Shown here: positions 18,760-27,359 of the stretch, in pieces
Numbering within the stretch: the stretch's first letter is position 1
Layout: each line of letters starts with the position of its first letter
Assembly (NCBI RefSeq): GCF_013416555.1
Contig: NZ_JACCFG010000005.1
Location: forward strand, 453,905-517,904
Reading direction: 5' to 3'
Length of the DNA: 64,000 nucleotides
From: Sphingomonas sp. R-74633
GTDB taxonomy: Bacteria > Pseudomonadota > Alphaproteobacteria > Sphingomonadales > Sphingomonadaceae
Notes under the pieces: generated by a model
Seen by the model: only the letters and a program-made list of their open reading frames with translations
Database searches by the model: none
What the model was told of the DNA's origin: nothing
Position numbers and translations under genes: made by a program

Positions 18760-20262
18760 TTAGCGGCCGCGGCCGCCGCCCTGACCCTGTCCGCCCTGGC
18801 GCTGACCGCCGCCATTGGTCGGGCGGGGCTGCCACTTGCGCTTGGGGCGCGCATAGTTGCGGGGCTGTTCGCCCTGCGGCTGCGCGTCGAAGCGGCGCGG
18901 ACGCGGCTCGCCGGCGGCGGCGCCCGCAGCCTCGGGACGCGGGGCCTGGCCGTCGCGGCGCGGCTGGTCGCCACGCGGGCGATCCTCACGACGCGGACCA
19001 CCGGGGCGCTGGCGCTGCGGCTGGCCCGGACGGCGGCCGTCGCGCTGCATCTCGCGGCCGCGCTGGCCGTTCTGCTCGTCGCGGCTCGCGGGCACGTTGA
19101 CGCGCGAACGCGACAGCGCTGCCGCCGTGGCGATAAAGCCCTCGGGCAGCGGCACGACGGTGAGCTTCTGGCGGATCAGCCGCTCGATGTCGCGCAGATA
19201 GGGGCGCTCGTCCTCGGCGCAGAAGCTGATCGCGATGCCTTCCTTGCCGTTGCGCGCGGTGCGGCCGATGCGGTGGACATACTGGTCCGCCACGTTCGGC
19301 AGCTCGAAGTTGAACACATGGCTGACGCCCGACACGTCGATGCCGCGCGCGGCGATGTCGGTCGCGACCAGGATCTTGACCTTGCCCGCGCGGAACTCGC
19401 CGAGCGCGCGCTCGCGCTGCGGCTGGCTCTTGTTGCCATGGATCGCGTTCGACGCGATGCCGTTGCCCGCGAGCAGGCGGACGATGCGGTCGGCGCCGTG
19501 CTTGGTGCGGCTGAACACCAGCGCGCGATCGATCTCGGTCTCCTTGAGCAGGATCGTGAGCAGCGCCTGCTTCTCGGACTGCTGGACGAAGGTGACGCTC
19601 TGCTCGACGCGCTCGGCAGTGGTCGCCTCGGGGGTGACCTTCACTTCGACCGGATCCTTGATGAACTGGCCGGCCAGCTCGCGGATCGTCTTCGGCATCG
19701 TCGCCGAGAAGAACAGGGTCTGGCGCTTCGACGGCAGCTCGCGGACGATCCGCTTGAGCGCGTGGATGAAGCCGAGGTCCATCATCTGGTCGGCTTCGTC
19801 GAGCACCAGGATCTCGAGACCCATCAGGATCGCGTAGCACTGGTCCATCAGGTCGACGAGACGGCCCGGGGTAGCGACGACGATGTCCACGCCCTTGGCG
19901 AGGTCGGTCTTGTTCTTGTGGATCGAGGTGCCGCCGAACACGGTGGCGACGCTCAGCTTGGTGCCCTTGGCATAATGGCGGGCATTGTCGGCGATCTGGC
20001 TGGCGAGCTCACGCGTCGGCGCGAGCACCAGCATGCGGCAGCCGCGCGGCTGGGCGCGCTTGCCGGATGCGACCAGGCGGTCGATCGAGGGGAGCATGAA
20101 AGCGGCGGTCTTGCCGGTGCCGGTCTGGGCGATGCCGAGCAGGTCGCGTCCTTCGAGGAGCGCCGGGATCGACTTGGCCTGGATCGGCGTCGCCTCGCTA
20201 TAGCCCTTGACGGCAAGCGCGGCGAGAACGGTCTCCGAGAGACCGAGTTCTTTGAACTGCAT
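18760..20262 (-). CDS. rhlE: DEAD-box RNA helicase, RhlE type
   Basis: ATP-dependent RNA helicase acting in ribosome assembly or RNA turnover. It has 500 residues: Q-motif (MQFKELGLSE, then GYSEATPIQAKSIP), motif I AQTGTGKT (45-52), motif II DEAD (VLDEADQMMDLGF), motif III SAT (FFSATMPK), and motif VI HRIGRTAR. After residue about 380 the tail is disordered and basic, rich in Arg, Gly, Gln and Pro (RPGGPRREDRPRGDQPRRDG), a typical RNA-binding extension. The ATG at 20262 is placed at the Q-motif start with AGGA upstream; the longer frame to 20292 adds ten unconserved residues. The long untranslated upstream region (20263-20705) is usual for cold-regulated helicases, but no cold-shock element was identified. 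Confidence 0.95.
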   Translation of the reverse strand: MQFKELGLSETVLAALAVKGYSEATPIQAKSIPALLEGRDLLGIAQTGTGKTAAFMLPSIDRLVASGKRAQPRGCRMLVLAPTRELASQIADNARHYAKGTKLSVATVFGGTSIHKNKTDLAKGVDIVVATPGRLVDLMDQCYAILMGLEILVLDEADQMMDLGFIHALKRIVRELPSKRQTLFFSATMPKTIRELAGQFIKDPVEVKVTPEATTAERVEQSVTFVQQSEKQALLTILLKETEIDRALVFSRTKHGADRIVRLLAGNGIASNAIHGNKSQPQRERALGEFRAGKVKILVATDIAARGIDVSGVSHVFNFELPNVADQYVHRIGRTARNGKEGIAISFCAEDERPYLRDIERLIRQKLTVVPLPEGFIATAAALSRSRVNVPASRDEQNGQRGREMQRDGRRPGQPQRQRPGGPRREDRPRGDQPRRDGQAPRPEAAGAAAGEPRPRRFDAQPQGEQPRNYARPKRKWQPRPTNGGGQRQGGQGQGGGRGR

Positions 20263-20705
20263 TGAATATCCTGTGCATACGGCCGGGCGCACCGGACGGA
20301 ATCCAGGCGCAAGGCGGGGTCAAAAATGACGACCCGCGTGACTAGGGAAGCCGGAAAAATAACCGAGGCGGAGCCTGGGCCCTTGGGGATTAACCCGCAT
20401 GCCCGATCACGCTGCATTACGCCTCGATGGTGGCCATATGGCGATGAAATCGGTTTCCGTCAAGGAAGGGGCTTTCTCCCCTAGGGGTTTCCCTGCCGCC
20501 ATCTCGGTTTTTTCGCTGCGAGGACAAGGCGATGCATGGCGAACCGGTGGTATGCTTGGCCGATCCGTGGCATGATTGCGTGCAGAGGTGTCGGGCCCGG
20601 AGCCGGCCATTGCGCACATGAAATTAATGCCAGCCGACTCCCACACAAAGCACTCGTTAACGAGTGGCTCGCTAGGCTCGGGGCGCCTTTACTGGAGCCT
20701 GTAAC
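20263..20705. other. Non-coding divergent region between rhlE and the PilZ gene
   Basis: About 440 bases with lower GC than the flanking genes, holding promoters for rhlE (minus) and the PilZ gene (plus). It contains a CCCCTAGGGG palindrome at 20478-20487 and a perfect 16-bp palindrome at 20651-20666 listed separately. Short frames of 60-80 codons on the minus strand lack a ribosome site and recognisable sequence, so no gene is called. Confidence 0.5.
20651..20666. promoter_or_regulatory. Perfect 16-bp palindrome upstream of the PilZ gene
   Basis: CACTCGTTAACGAGTG reads the same on both strands and lies 40 bases before the PilZ start codon, where an operator for a dimeric regulator would sit. 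No regulator gene is adjacent, so the binding protein is unknown. Confidence 0.5.
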
Positions 20706-21140
20706 TTGCTCGTCGCCAAGCTTGAGATTCTCGGAGATATCGACCGCCGCGGCGCGATCCGTTTCGATGCGGATTCGCCGTCTACGGTGCGTGCGCCGGA
20801 TGGCGCGCCGATCGATGTGCAGGTCGAGGATTTCTCGCGCACGGGCTTCCGCTTCGCCTCGGATCTCGACCTGCCGGTGGGTACTTTGGTCTCGCTCGGC
20901 CTGTCGGGTGCCGGATCGCGCGCCGCCAAGGTCGTGCGTCGCAACGGCAGCACCTATGGCTGTGCCTTTATGAAGGCGCTGACCGAGGAAGAGATCGCGC
21001 ATGCCTTTAAGGGGCAGGAGCATATCCTGGCCGATCTCTCCGCCGCGCTCGCCGCGCGCTTCGGCACCGGCAAGCCCGGCCCCAAGCCGACGATCCCACC
21101 GCTGCGCCGGCTTATCCGGCGTCCGACGCGCGAGGACTGA
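20706..21140 (+). CDS. PilZ domain protein (putative cyclic-di-GMP receptor)
   Basis: A 144-residue single-domain cytoplasmic protein of the PilZ type. Residues 7-90 show the fold pattern: a basic pair before the domain (DIDRRGAIRFDADSP), a VQVEDFSRTGFRF strand corresponding to the (D/N)xSxxG c-di-GMP motif (here EDFSRTG), and the FMKALTEEEI end. The start is TTG at 20706, supported by a GGAG ribosome site 8 bases upstream; no ATG fits. Its final 29 bases overlap the 3' end of the convergent GH43 gene. The partial RxxxR motif (DRRGAIR) and the DFSRTG motif suggest that ligand binding may be retained. The target process is not readable. Confidence 0.8.
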   Translation: MLVAKLEILGDIDRRGAIRFDADSPSTVRAPDGAPIDVQVEDFSRTGFRFASDLDLPVGTLVSLGLSGAGSRAAKVVRRNGSTYGCAFMKALTEEEIAHAFKGQEHILADLSAALAARFGTGKPGPKPTIPPLRRLIRRPTRED

Positions 21141-22731
21141 AGTCCCGCTCGCGATAGTCGAACCAGTCGAAATCGGCGTGGAGCCCCGCGCCGGACAGGT
21201 CCTGGCACGCCATGCCGATGAACGCGCCGGTGAAATTGGGCAGGCCGGGCGCGCTGGCTTCGTCCGAGAGGATCGAGGCGTCGAACTGCTCCGCAAGCCA
21301 TTGCCAGTCGCCGCCGGGCACGCGCCAGGCGAAGCGCAGCCGCTCGTAATCCACTTCGGCGCGTAGCTCGACCACGCCTTCGGGGATCGCGATCGGCGCA
21401 GTGAACGCATCGGCCTGGGGCGAATCGGGCAGCGCCGACATCACGCGGATATGGCGGCCGGTTTCCTCGTCATGGCTGACGTGGAGGTAATGGAACTTGG
21501 CGGCGTTATAATAAGAGACCAGTCCGGCGACCTGCTGGAAGTGGCGTGGGTCAAAATCCAGCGCACAGCTCGCGGAATAACAGAACGCCTGTTGCCGCCG
21601 GGCGACCAGCGCCTGGGTGAACAGGCTGCCGATTGTCTCGCGGCCATATAGACGCAGATGGCCGCGGCGCGCAGTGAGGCTGAAGATCGCCTCTGGCTCG
21701 GGCGTGCGTAGCCATTGGAAATCGATCGGTAGCGCCGGGTCGTCGAACTCGTCGCGGCTATGAACCGGCGCGCGGCCCTCGGGACCGGGCACCTCGAGCA
21801 TCGGCATGCCGCGCTCGCCGGTCGTGTAGAGCCAGCCATCTTCCCAGCGCATCGGCTGGATCGCGGTCTCGCGCCCCAGCACGCAGCGCCCGCGATTGGG
21901 GAGGGGGCGGCCGCACAGATAGACCAGCCACGGCTCGCCCTCGGGCGTCTCGACCAGATCGGCATGGCCGGCACGCTGGAGCGGCGCGTCGGGGCGGGTA
22001 CGGCTCGAGAGGATATAAGTGTCGGGGTGGAGCTCGTAGGGGCCGGTCAGGCTGCGCGATCGCGCCATCGTCACCGCGTGGTTCCAGCCGGTGCCGCCTT
22101 CGGCGGTGAGCAGATAGTACCAGCCGTCGCGCCGATAGAGATGCGGCGCCTCGGTGAGGCCGAGCGGGGTGCCGGGGAAGATGTTGACCCGCTCGCCGAT
22201 CAGCCTTTGCTCCTCCGGCGAATATTCCTGCAGCACGATCCCGGCAAAGCGGTTGCGGCCCGGGCGATGGTCCCACAGCATGTTGAGCAGGTATTTCCGC
22301 CCGTCCTCGTCATGGAAGAGCGAGGGATCGAAGCCGCTCGAATTGAGGTGGATCGGATCGGACCAGTCGCCGTCGATCGTGTCGCAGCTCACCAGGTAGT
22401 TGTGGAAGTCGCGGAGACTCGCGCCCGATGCGCCGCCGGTGGTGGTGCGGCCATAGCGCTTCACATCGGTGTAGATCAGGTGGAAGCGTTCGCCGTCGTG
22501 GCTGAGGCACGGCGCCCACACCCCGCAACTGTCCGGATCGCCGCGCATGTCGAGCTGGCTCGCGCGGTTTAGCGGGCGCGCAATCAGCGCCCAGTTCGCA
22601 AGATCCCGGCTGTGGTGGATCTGCACGCCGGGGAACCACTCGAAGGTCGAGGTGGCGATATAATAATCGTCGCCCACGCGGGCGATCGACGGGTCGGGAT
22701 TGAAGCCGGGCAGGATGGGATTGCGAGTCAT
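21112..22731 (-). CDS. GH43 family beta-xylosidase / arabinofuranosidase-like glycosidase
   Basis: A 539-residue cytoplasmic glycosidase (no signal peptide). The five-bladed catalytic domain (1-320) starts NPILPGFNPDPSI with general base Asp13. A transition-state Asp lies in SSGFDPSLFHDEDG and the acid Glu in GLTEAPHLYR, the inverting triad of GH43. The C-terminal beta-sandwich (about 325-535) is typical of the XynB-type subgroup that cleaves xylo-oligosaccharides. Its ATG overlaps the stop of the upstream transporter gene by 4 bases, so both form an operon that would import and hydrolyse oligosaccharides. The exact sugar (xylose or arabinose) cannot be fixed from sequence alone. Confidence 0.92.
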   Translation of the reverse strand: MTRNPILPGFNPDPSIARVGDDYYIATSTFEWFPGVQIHHSRDLANWALIARPLNRASQLDMRGDPDSCGVWAPCLSHDGERFHLIYTDVKRYGRTTTGGASGASLRDFHNYLVSCDTIDGDWSDPIHLNSSGFDPSLFHDEDGRKYLLNMLWDHRPGRNRFAGIVLQEYSPEEQRLIGERVNIFPGTPLGLTEAPHLYRRDGWYYLLTAEGGTGWNHAVTMARSRSLTGPYELHPDTYILSSRTRPDAPLQRAGHADLVETPEGEPWLVYLCGRPLPNRGRCVLGRETAIQPMRWEDGWLYTTGERGMPMLEVPGPEGRAPVHSRDEFDDPALPIDFQWLRTPEPEAIFSLTARRGHLRLYGRETIGSLFTQALVARRQQAFCYSASCALDFDPRHFQQVAGLVSYYNAAKFHYLHVSHDEETGRHIRVMSALPDSPQADAFTAPIAIPEGVVELRAEVDYERLRFAWRVPGGDWQWLAEQFDASILSDEASAPGLPNFTGAFIGMACQDLSGAGLHADFDWFDYRERDFSPRASDAG

Positions 22732-23978
22732 GCGGGTTTGCGCACCAGGGTCCAGAGCACGGCCGCCGCGACCAGGTCGAGCAGTCCGAGGGCGATGAAG
22801 AAGGGGTTATAGCCGATCGAGGCGACCAGGCTGCCCATCAGCAGCGAGAAGATCAGGATCGAGGCATTGGCGCAGGTGCCCGCCAGCCCGGCGACGGTGC
22901 CGAGCTCGTCGCGGCGGAACAGGTCGCTGGCCATGGTGATGCAGGTGACCGACAGCGTCTGGTGCGCGAAGCCGCCGAGCGAGAGCAGCGCCACCGCCGC
23001 CCAGGCGCTCTCGACCGAACCGACGAACAGCATCCCGGTCATCAGCACCGCGCCCAGCGTGAAGGTCCAGCGGCGCGCATCGATCAGGTCGACGCCGCGG
23101 CGCTGCAGCCAGAGCACCACGGTCGGGCCGAACAGGCAGCCGAGATCGGCGGCGACGAAGGGGAGGAAGGCCGAGATGGCGATCTCGCCCAGGTCGAAAT
23201 GGCGGACCTTCACCAGATAGAGCGGCAGCCAGAAGGTCAGCGTCCCCCAGGTCGGGTCGGCGAGGAAGCGCGGGATCGCGATGCCCCAGAAATTGCGCTG
23301 CCGGAGGATCGAGAGGACCGAGGGGCGTGCACCCGCCGCGAGCGTATGCGCCTCCTGCCCGGCGAGGATATAAGCGCGCTCCTCCTCGCTGATGTCGGGA
23401 TGCTCGGCGGGCGAGCGATAGAAGCGCAGCCAGAGCAGCACCCAGAACAGCGCGAGGGCACCGGCGATCACGAACGCCGCGCGCCAGTTCCACATCCAGA
23501 TCGACCAGGCTACCAAAGGCGCGGCGAGCGCCGATCCGGCGGAGGCGCCAAGATTGTAGATGCCGCCGGCCAGCCCGCGCTCCTTCGCCGGAAACCATTC
23601 CGAGACGACTTTCAGCCCGCCGGTGTGCGATGTCCCCTCGGCAAATCCCAGCGCCCCGCGCAGGCCGAACAGCATCTGCCAGCTGAAGGCGAGGCCATGT
23701 CCCATGGTCAGCACGCCCCAGCAGGTCGCGAAGATGGCGAGCCCCGTGCGCAGCCCGATCGTGTCGAGGATATACCCCACGATCGGCTGGAGCATCACAC
23801 CGGCCTGAAAGGCAGCGGTGATCCAGCTATATTGGTGCTCGTCGATATGCAGGTCGGCCATGAAGGTCGGCGCCGCGACGGCCAGCGTCGAGCGGGTGAG
23901 ATAGTTCACGATCGTGCCCAGCATCACGATCCCGATGATCCACCAGCGCAGGGCGCGCGTGCGTCGCCAGAAGGACAT
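22728..23978 (-). CDS. MFS transporter, sugar-acid/oligosaccharide type
   Basis: A 416-residue, 12-helix inner-membrane transporter of the anion:cation symporter-like branch (ExuT/GarP-related). Helix 1 has WWIIGIVMLGTIVNYLTRST; the loop between helices 2 and 3 has GYILDTIGLRTG, a degenerate MFS motif A; and helix 4/5 has GFAEGTSHTGGLKVVSEWFP, then KERGLAGGIYNLGASAG, typical of this branch. It begins the operon with the GH43 enzyme (4-base overlap), so the substrate is probably the aldouronate or xylo-oligosaccharide the enzyme cleaves. No regulator is adjacent. The start at 23978 agrees with the predicted N-terminal cytoplasmic tail MSFWRRTRALR. Confidence 0.88.
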   Translation of the reverse strand: MSFWRRTRALRWWIIGIVMLGTIVNYLTRSTLAVAAPTFMADLHIDEHQYSWITAAFQAGVMLQPIVGYILDTIGLRTGLAIFATCWGVLTMGHGLAFSWQMLFGLRGALGFAEGTSHTGGLKVVSEWFPAKERGLAGGIYNLGASAGSALAAPLVAWSIWMWNWRAAFVIAGALALFWVLLWLRFYRSPAEHPDISEEERAYILAGQEAHTLAAGARPSVLSILRQRNFWGIAIPRFLADPTWGTLTFWLPLYLVKVRHFDLGEIAISAFLPFVAADLGCLFGPTVVLWLQRRGVDLIDARRWTFTLGAVLMTGMLFVGSVESAWAAVALLSLGGFAHQTLSVTCITMASDLFRRDELGTVAGLAGTCANASILIFSLLMGSLVASIGYNPFFIALGLLDLVAAAVLWTLVRKPA

Positions 23979-24058
23979 GGCCTCTCCATGGGCGTCGAAG
24001 TGCGCCCGTTAGCGCTAACAGTGGCGGTTTTGGGGGGGCGGGGCAAGGCCCTGCCTCC

Positions 24059-24164
24059 GTCATCCCGGCCTTGTGCCGGGATCCACTGCGCCGCACTTGC
24101 TTCCTTTGAGCCTCTCGCTTCGCCCTTGCCTCCCGGTGGACCCCGGCACGAGGCCGGGGTGACG
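24059..24164. repeat. Inverted-repeat pair between the transporter and ada
   Basis: Arms of about 30 bases, CGTCATCCCGGCCTTGTGCC-type at 24059-24088 and a partly matching GGACCCCGGCACGAGGCCGG-type at 24136-24164, around a 47-base spacer. The element sits between the divergent starts of the MFS gene and ada. The arms are imperfect complements, so this copy has diverged relative to 15351-15433. Confidence 0.7.
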
Positions 24165-24239
24165 ATTTTGGTTTCCGGATGAGGCTTTGACCGCAATCGC
24201 CGGGATGTGGCCCGCGCGCGACACGCCTATATCCACCCC

Positions 24240-25274
24240 ATGACGCACGAACTCTCTCTCCCCGAAGACGCGGCCTGGGCTGCCTTCGAGGCGCGCGACC
24301 GCGCCTTTGACGGGCGCCTGATCGTCGCGGTGACCACCACGCGCATCTATTGCAAGCCGACCTGCCCGGCGCGGCGGCCCAAGCGCGAGCATGTCGAATT
24401 CTACGATGACGCCGAAGCGGCGCGCGCCGCCGGCTATCGCGCATGTCTGCGCTGCAAGCCCGACGAAGTGGGGCGCGACCGGATCGCGGTGGCCAAAGCG
24501 GTAGCGCTGATCGAGGCGGCCGAGGAATCGGTCTCGCTCGACGAAGTCGCCGCCGCGGTCGGCTATGCGCCGCACCATTTCCACCGGCTGTTCAAGCGCG
24601 CCACCGGCGTGACCCCGGCCGCCTATGCCCGCAGCCTCAAGGCGAAGCGTGCCGCCGAGGCGCTGGGCGAGGGCAGCGTGACCGAGGCGATCTACGAGGC
24701 CGGCTATTCCGCGCCGAGCCGCTTCTACGAAACCGCCAATGCCCGGCTCGGCATGAGCCCCAGCGTGTGGAAGCGCGGCGGGGCAGGGGTGACGATCCGC
24801 TGGACGATCGCCGAGACCAGCCTTGGTCCGCTGCTGATCGCGGCGACCGACAAGGGGCTGTGTCGCGTCGCGTTCGACGAGAATGCGCTCGGCCTCGCCA
24901 CGCGCTTCCCGGCGGCGGAGATCGTCCAGGGCGGCGCGGCGCTGTCGGCGCTCGCTGCGCGGGTGGTCGCCGAGGTCGAGAGCCCCGGGCGCGACACCGA
25001 TCTGCCGCTCGACGTGCAGGGCACTGCTTTCCAGGAAGCGGTGTGGCAGGCACTGCGCGCAATTCCGCCGGGCGAGACGCGCAGCTATGCGCAGATCGCG
25101 ACTGCGGCGGGCAGTCCCGGCGCGGTGCGCGCGGCGGGCACGGCCTGCGGGGCGAACCATGTGCCGGTGATCATCCCATGCCACCGTGCGCTGCGCTCGG
25201 ACGGCAGCATGGGCGGCTACGCCTATGGCGTTGATCGCAAACAGGCGCTGCTCAAGCGCGAGGGCGCCGAGTAA
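24240..25274 (+). CDS. ada: Ada: DNA methyltransferase and AraC-type regulator
   Basis: Repairs methyl damage to DNA and, once methylated, activates the adaptive response. It has 344 residues in three parts: the Ada zinc domain with ligands Cys38, Cys42, Cys69 and Cys72 (YCKPTCPARR and CLRCKP; Cys38 is the phosphotriester acceptor); an AraC helix-turn-helix (about 83-180; VAAAVGYAPHHFHRLFKR, then ATGVTPAAYARS); and the O6-methylguanine methyltransferase domain with acceptor Cys314 in PCHR. All key residues are present, so it should be active. The ATG at 24240 is favoured over an upstream frame because it gives the family N-terminus. Its stop shares one base with the start of the DUF1203 gene. 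Confidence 0.96.
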   Translation: MTHELSLPEDAAWAAFEARDRAFDGRLIVAVTTTRIYCKPTCPARRPKREHVEFYDDAEAARAAGYRACLRCKPDEVGRDRIAVAKAVALIEAAEESVSLDEVAAAVGYAPHHFHRLFKRATGVTPAAYARSLKAKRAAEALGEGSVTEAIYEAGYSAPSRFYETANARLGMSPSVWKRGGAGVTIRWTIAETSLGPLLIAATDKGLCRVAFDENALGLATRFPAAEIVQGGAALSALAARVVAEVESPGRDTDLPLDVQGTAFQEAVWQALRAIPPGETRSYAQIATAAGSPGAVRAAGTACGANHVPVIIPCHRALRSDGSMGGYAYGVDRKQALLKREGAE

Positions 25275-25741
25275 TGGCCTATGTAATCCAGGGAATCGAC
25301 CCCGCGCCCTTCCGCCGTCTCTACGGTCTGTCCAACGCTGCGCTCGCCGCCGAGCAGGTGGTGCGCATGACGGTGGAGCGGAAGCCCGATGCGCCGTGCC
25401 GGGTCGAGCTGGCCGATGTCGAACCGGGCGAGCAGGTGCTGCTGATCAATTACGCGCATCTGCCCGTCGCCTCGCCCTATCGCAGTGCCCATGCGATCTT
25501 CGTGCGCGAAGGCGCCGAGGTGCCGGCGCGGTTCGAGGACAGGGTGCCCGAACCGCTGGCGATCCGCCTGCTCTCGGTCCGTGCGTTCGACGGCGCTGGC
25601 ATGATGACCGATGCCGAAGTGGTCGAAGGCCGCGACCTCGAGCCGTTGATCACGCGGATGTTCGCGGATCCGGCGGTTGACTATCTTCATGTCCACAATG
25701 CCCGACGCGGCTGCTTCGCCGCGCGCGTGGATCGGGCGTAG
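25274..25741 (+). CDS. DUF1203 domain protein, coupled to ada
   Basis: A 155-residue protein of the DUF1203 type (DPAPFRRLYGLSNAALAA start, then PCRVELADVEPGEQVLLINY, a HLPVASPYRSAHAIFV strand and DYLHVHNARRGCFAARV end). The fold is small and globular with no signal peptide or helix pair. Function is unknown; the family is often found singly or near regulators. The TAATG overlap with ada means it is translationally coupled and may be induced with it, which suggests but does not show a link to alkylation damage. It ends one base before the convergent protease gene. Confidence 0.85.
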   Translation: MAYVIQGIDPAPFRRLYGLSNAALAAEQVVRMTVERKPDAPCRVELADVEPGEQVLLINYAHLPVASPYRSAHAIFVREGAEVPARFEDRVPEPLAIRLLSVRAFDGAGMMTDAEVVEGRDLEPLITRMFADPAVDYLHVHNARRGCFAARVDRA

Positions 25742-27277
25742 CTACTTCGCCGCAGCCGCATCCGAAGCCGCGCAGCGATACACCAGCTTCTCGTTATATA
25801 CCGACGGCAGCGCGGTGCGGATCGATTGCTGCTGCGTCGCCAGCTCGGCGCGCTTGGCCTGGTCGGTGCTGCATTCCTTGAGCGGCACCCCCTTTCGCAG
25901 CGCCCGCGCCTGCTTCATCTGCTCGGACGAGAGCAGATAGCGGGTGTTGGTGTAGGTGCCCGTCGCGGGGTCGAAATCGAGCACCGAGACGCTGGCTTCC
26001 TGGTCGGGGACGAGGATGCGCTGCCAATGCTTGCCGTTCTCGGCCTCGGCATATTGCGTGCGGCCGTTGATGCAGCCGTCATTGCCGACATCGAGGTCGA
26101 CCTTGTCGGTGGCCGAGACGATCACGCGGCTGCGCTCGGGCACCAGCGTGCAGACCAGCTTGCCCTGCGCTTCGACCGGCGCCGCGCCGTCCGCCGCTAC
26201 GGCCTTGGGCACCGCCAGCACCGAGGCTTCGTTGAAGCTCGGCCGGGTGAGGAACATCACGATCGCGGCGATCATCAGCAGCGCGCCGCCGGCCGCCACC
26301 CAGATCGCCTCGCGCTTGCGTTCGCGCGACAGCAGCAGCCCGCCGCCGCCCACGGTGAGCGCGCCGAGCACCAGCAGCAGCACTGCGCCGGCCATATAAT
26401 TCTCGCGCGATGCCGCCGCCCGGCTGCGCGCCTGGGCGACCGCGTCCTCGCGCTCGGTCGCGGCCTTGGCGGCGCTGGCGCGCGAAAGCTCGTCGGCCTC
26501 CAGCCGCGCCTTTTCGTCGGCGTTGCGCTCCTGCGCCATCTGGTCCTCGACCGAGGTGCAGGGCATGTCGACCTTGGTGAAGGGCTGTTTCGCCTCGGTC
26601 AGGAAGGCGGCGAGCTCGCCCTCGGCAATCGCGAAGGCAAAGGTCGAATCGCCCTCGTCGTTATGCGTGATCGCCGAATTGACGCCGAGCACCCGGCCGC
26701 AGCGATCGAGCAGCGGGCCGCCCGAATTGCCGCGTGCGATGCTGGCGTTGTGGACCAGCACGCTCACGCCGCTCAACTGGCGGAAACCGGCAAAGCCGCC
26801 CTGCGAGCGAACCGGCGACTGCGGCTTGATGAAGTCCGCCGCCGAGCGCACCGTCGCGACATCGACATTGCCCGGATAACCAAGCGCGACGAGCGAATCG
26901 CCATCGGCGATCTTGCCGCCGAACAGCGTGAGCGGCGGCAGCCGCACGCCGGTGAACTCGATCAGCGCCAGGTCGCGCGCCTGGTCGATCTTGATGACCT
27001 TGCCCTGGTAGGACTTGTCGCCTTCCGAGGGCACGACGCCGATCACGACATTGTCGGGATAGCGCCCGGCAAGCTCGACGACATGCGCGTTGGTGACGAC
27101 GCGGTTGGGGCCCACCGCGAAGCCGCTGCCATGGCCGAAGCCGACAACCTCGTCATCGACCACGGCGATGGTGACGATGCGCACCACGCCGCGGGCAGAG
27201 GCGGAGATGTCGTCGGCATAGGCCGGCCCCGCCCATGCAAAGAGCAGCGCCACTACCAACAGCAACCGACGCATCAT
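25742..27277 (-). CDS. Membrane-anchored trypsin-like serine protease
   Basis: A 511-residue exported protein. A signal peptide (to about residue 21, AYADDISASA) is followed by a chymotrypsin-fold domain (about 25-235) with a complete catalytic triad: His65 in TNAHVV, Asp102 in ARDLALIEF and Ser185 in RGNSGGPLL. A charged coiled-coil (about 245-310, Ala/Glu/Arg-rich) leads to two hydrophobic helices (about 312-365), then a C-terminal domain that is probably the partner of the helices on the other side of the membrane. The start uses the ATG pair at 27274-27277. It resembles DegP-like proteases but has no PDZ domain. It is convergent with the DUF1203 gene and begins the peptidase-rich block reaching to 32 kb. 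Confidence 0.88.
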   Translation of the reverse strand: MMRRLLLVVALLFAWAGPAYADDISASARGVVRIVTIAVVDDEVVGFGHGSGFAVGPNRVVTNAHVVELAGRYPDNVVIGVVPSEGDKSYQGKVIKIDQARDLALIEFTGVRLPPLTLFGGKIADGDSLVALGYPGNVDVATVRSAADFIKPQSPVRSQGGFAGFRQLSGVSVLVHNASIARGNSGGPLLDRCGRVLGVNSAITHNDEGDSTFAFAIAEGELAAFLTEAKQPFTKVDMPCTSVEDQMAQERNADEKARLEADELSRASAAKAATEREDAVAQARSRAAASRENYMAGAVLLLVLGALTVGGGGLLLSRERKREAIWVAAGGALLMIAAIVMFLTRPSFNEASVLAVPKAVAADGAAPVEAQGKLVCTLVPERSRVIVSATDKVDLDVGNDGCINGRTQYAEAENGKHWQRILVPDQEASVSVLDFDPATGTYTNTRYLLSSEQMKQARALRKGVPLKECSTDQAKRAELATQQQSIRTALPSVYNEKLVYRCAASDAAAAK

Positions 27278-27359
27278 CGAACCCGAACCCTTTGAAGCTG
27301 GCCGCCAGCTTTCGGGCAAAAGCGGCGCGGGTTCAAGCGGCTGGCGGTGGCGCGGGGCC

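Noticed and set aside
20407..20646. 79-codon minus-strand gene in the rhlE-PilZ gap
   Set aside because: No ribosome site and no recognisable sequence; the region is better explained as regulatory DNA.
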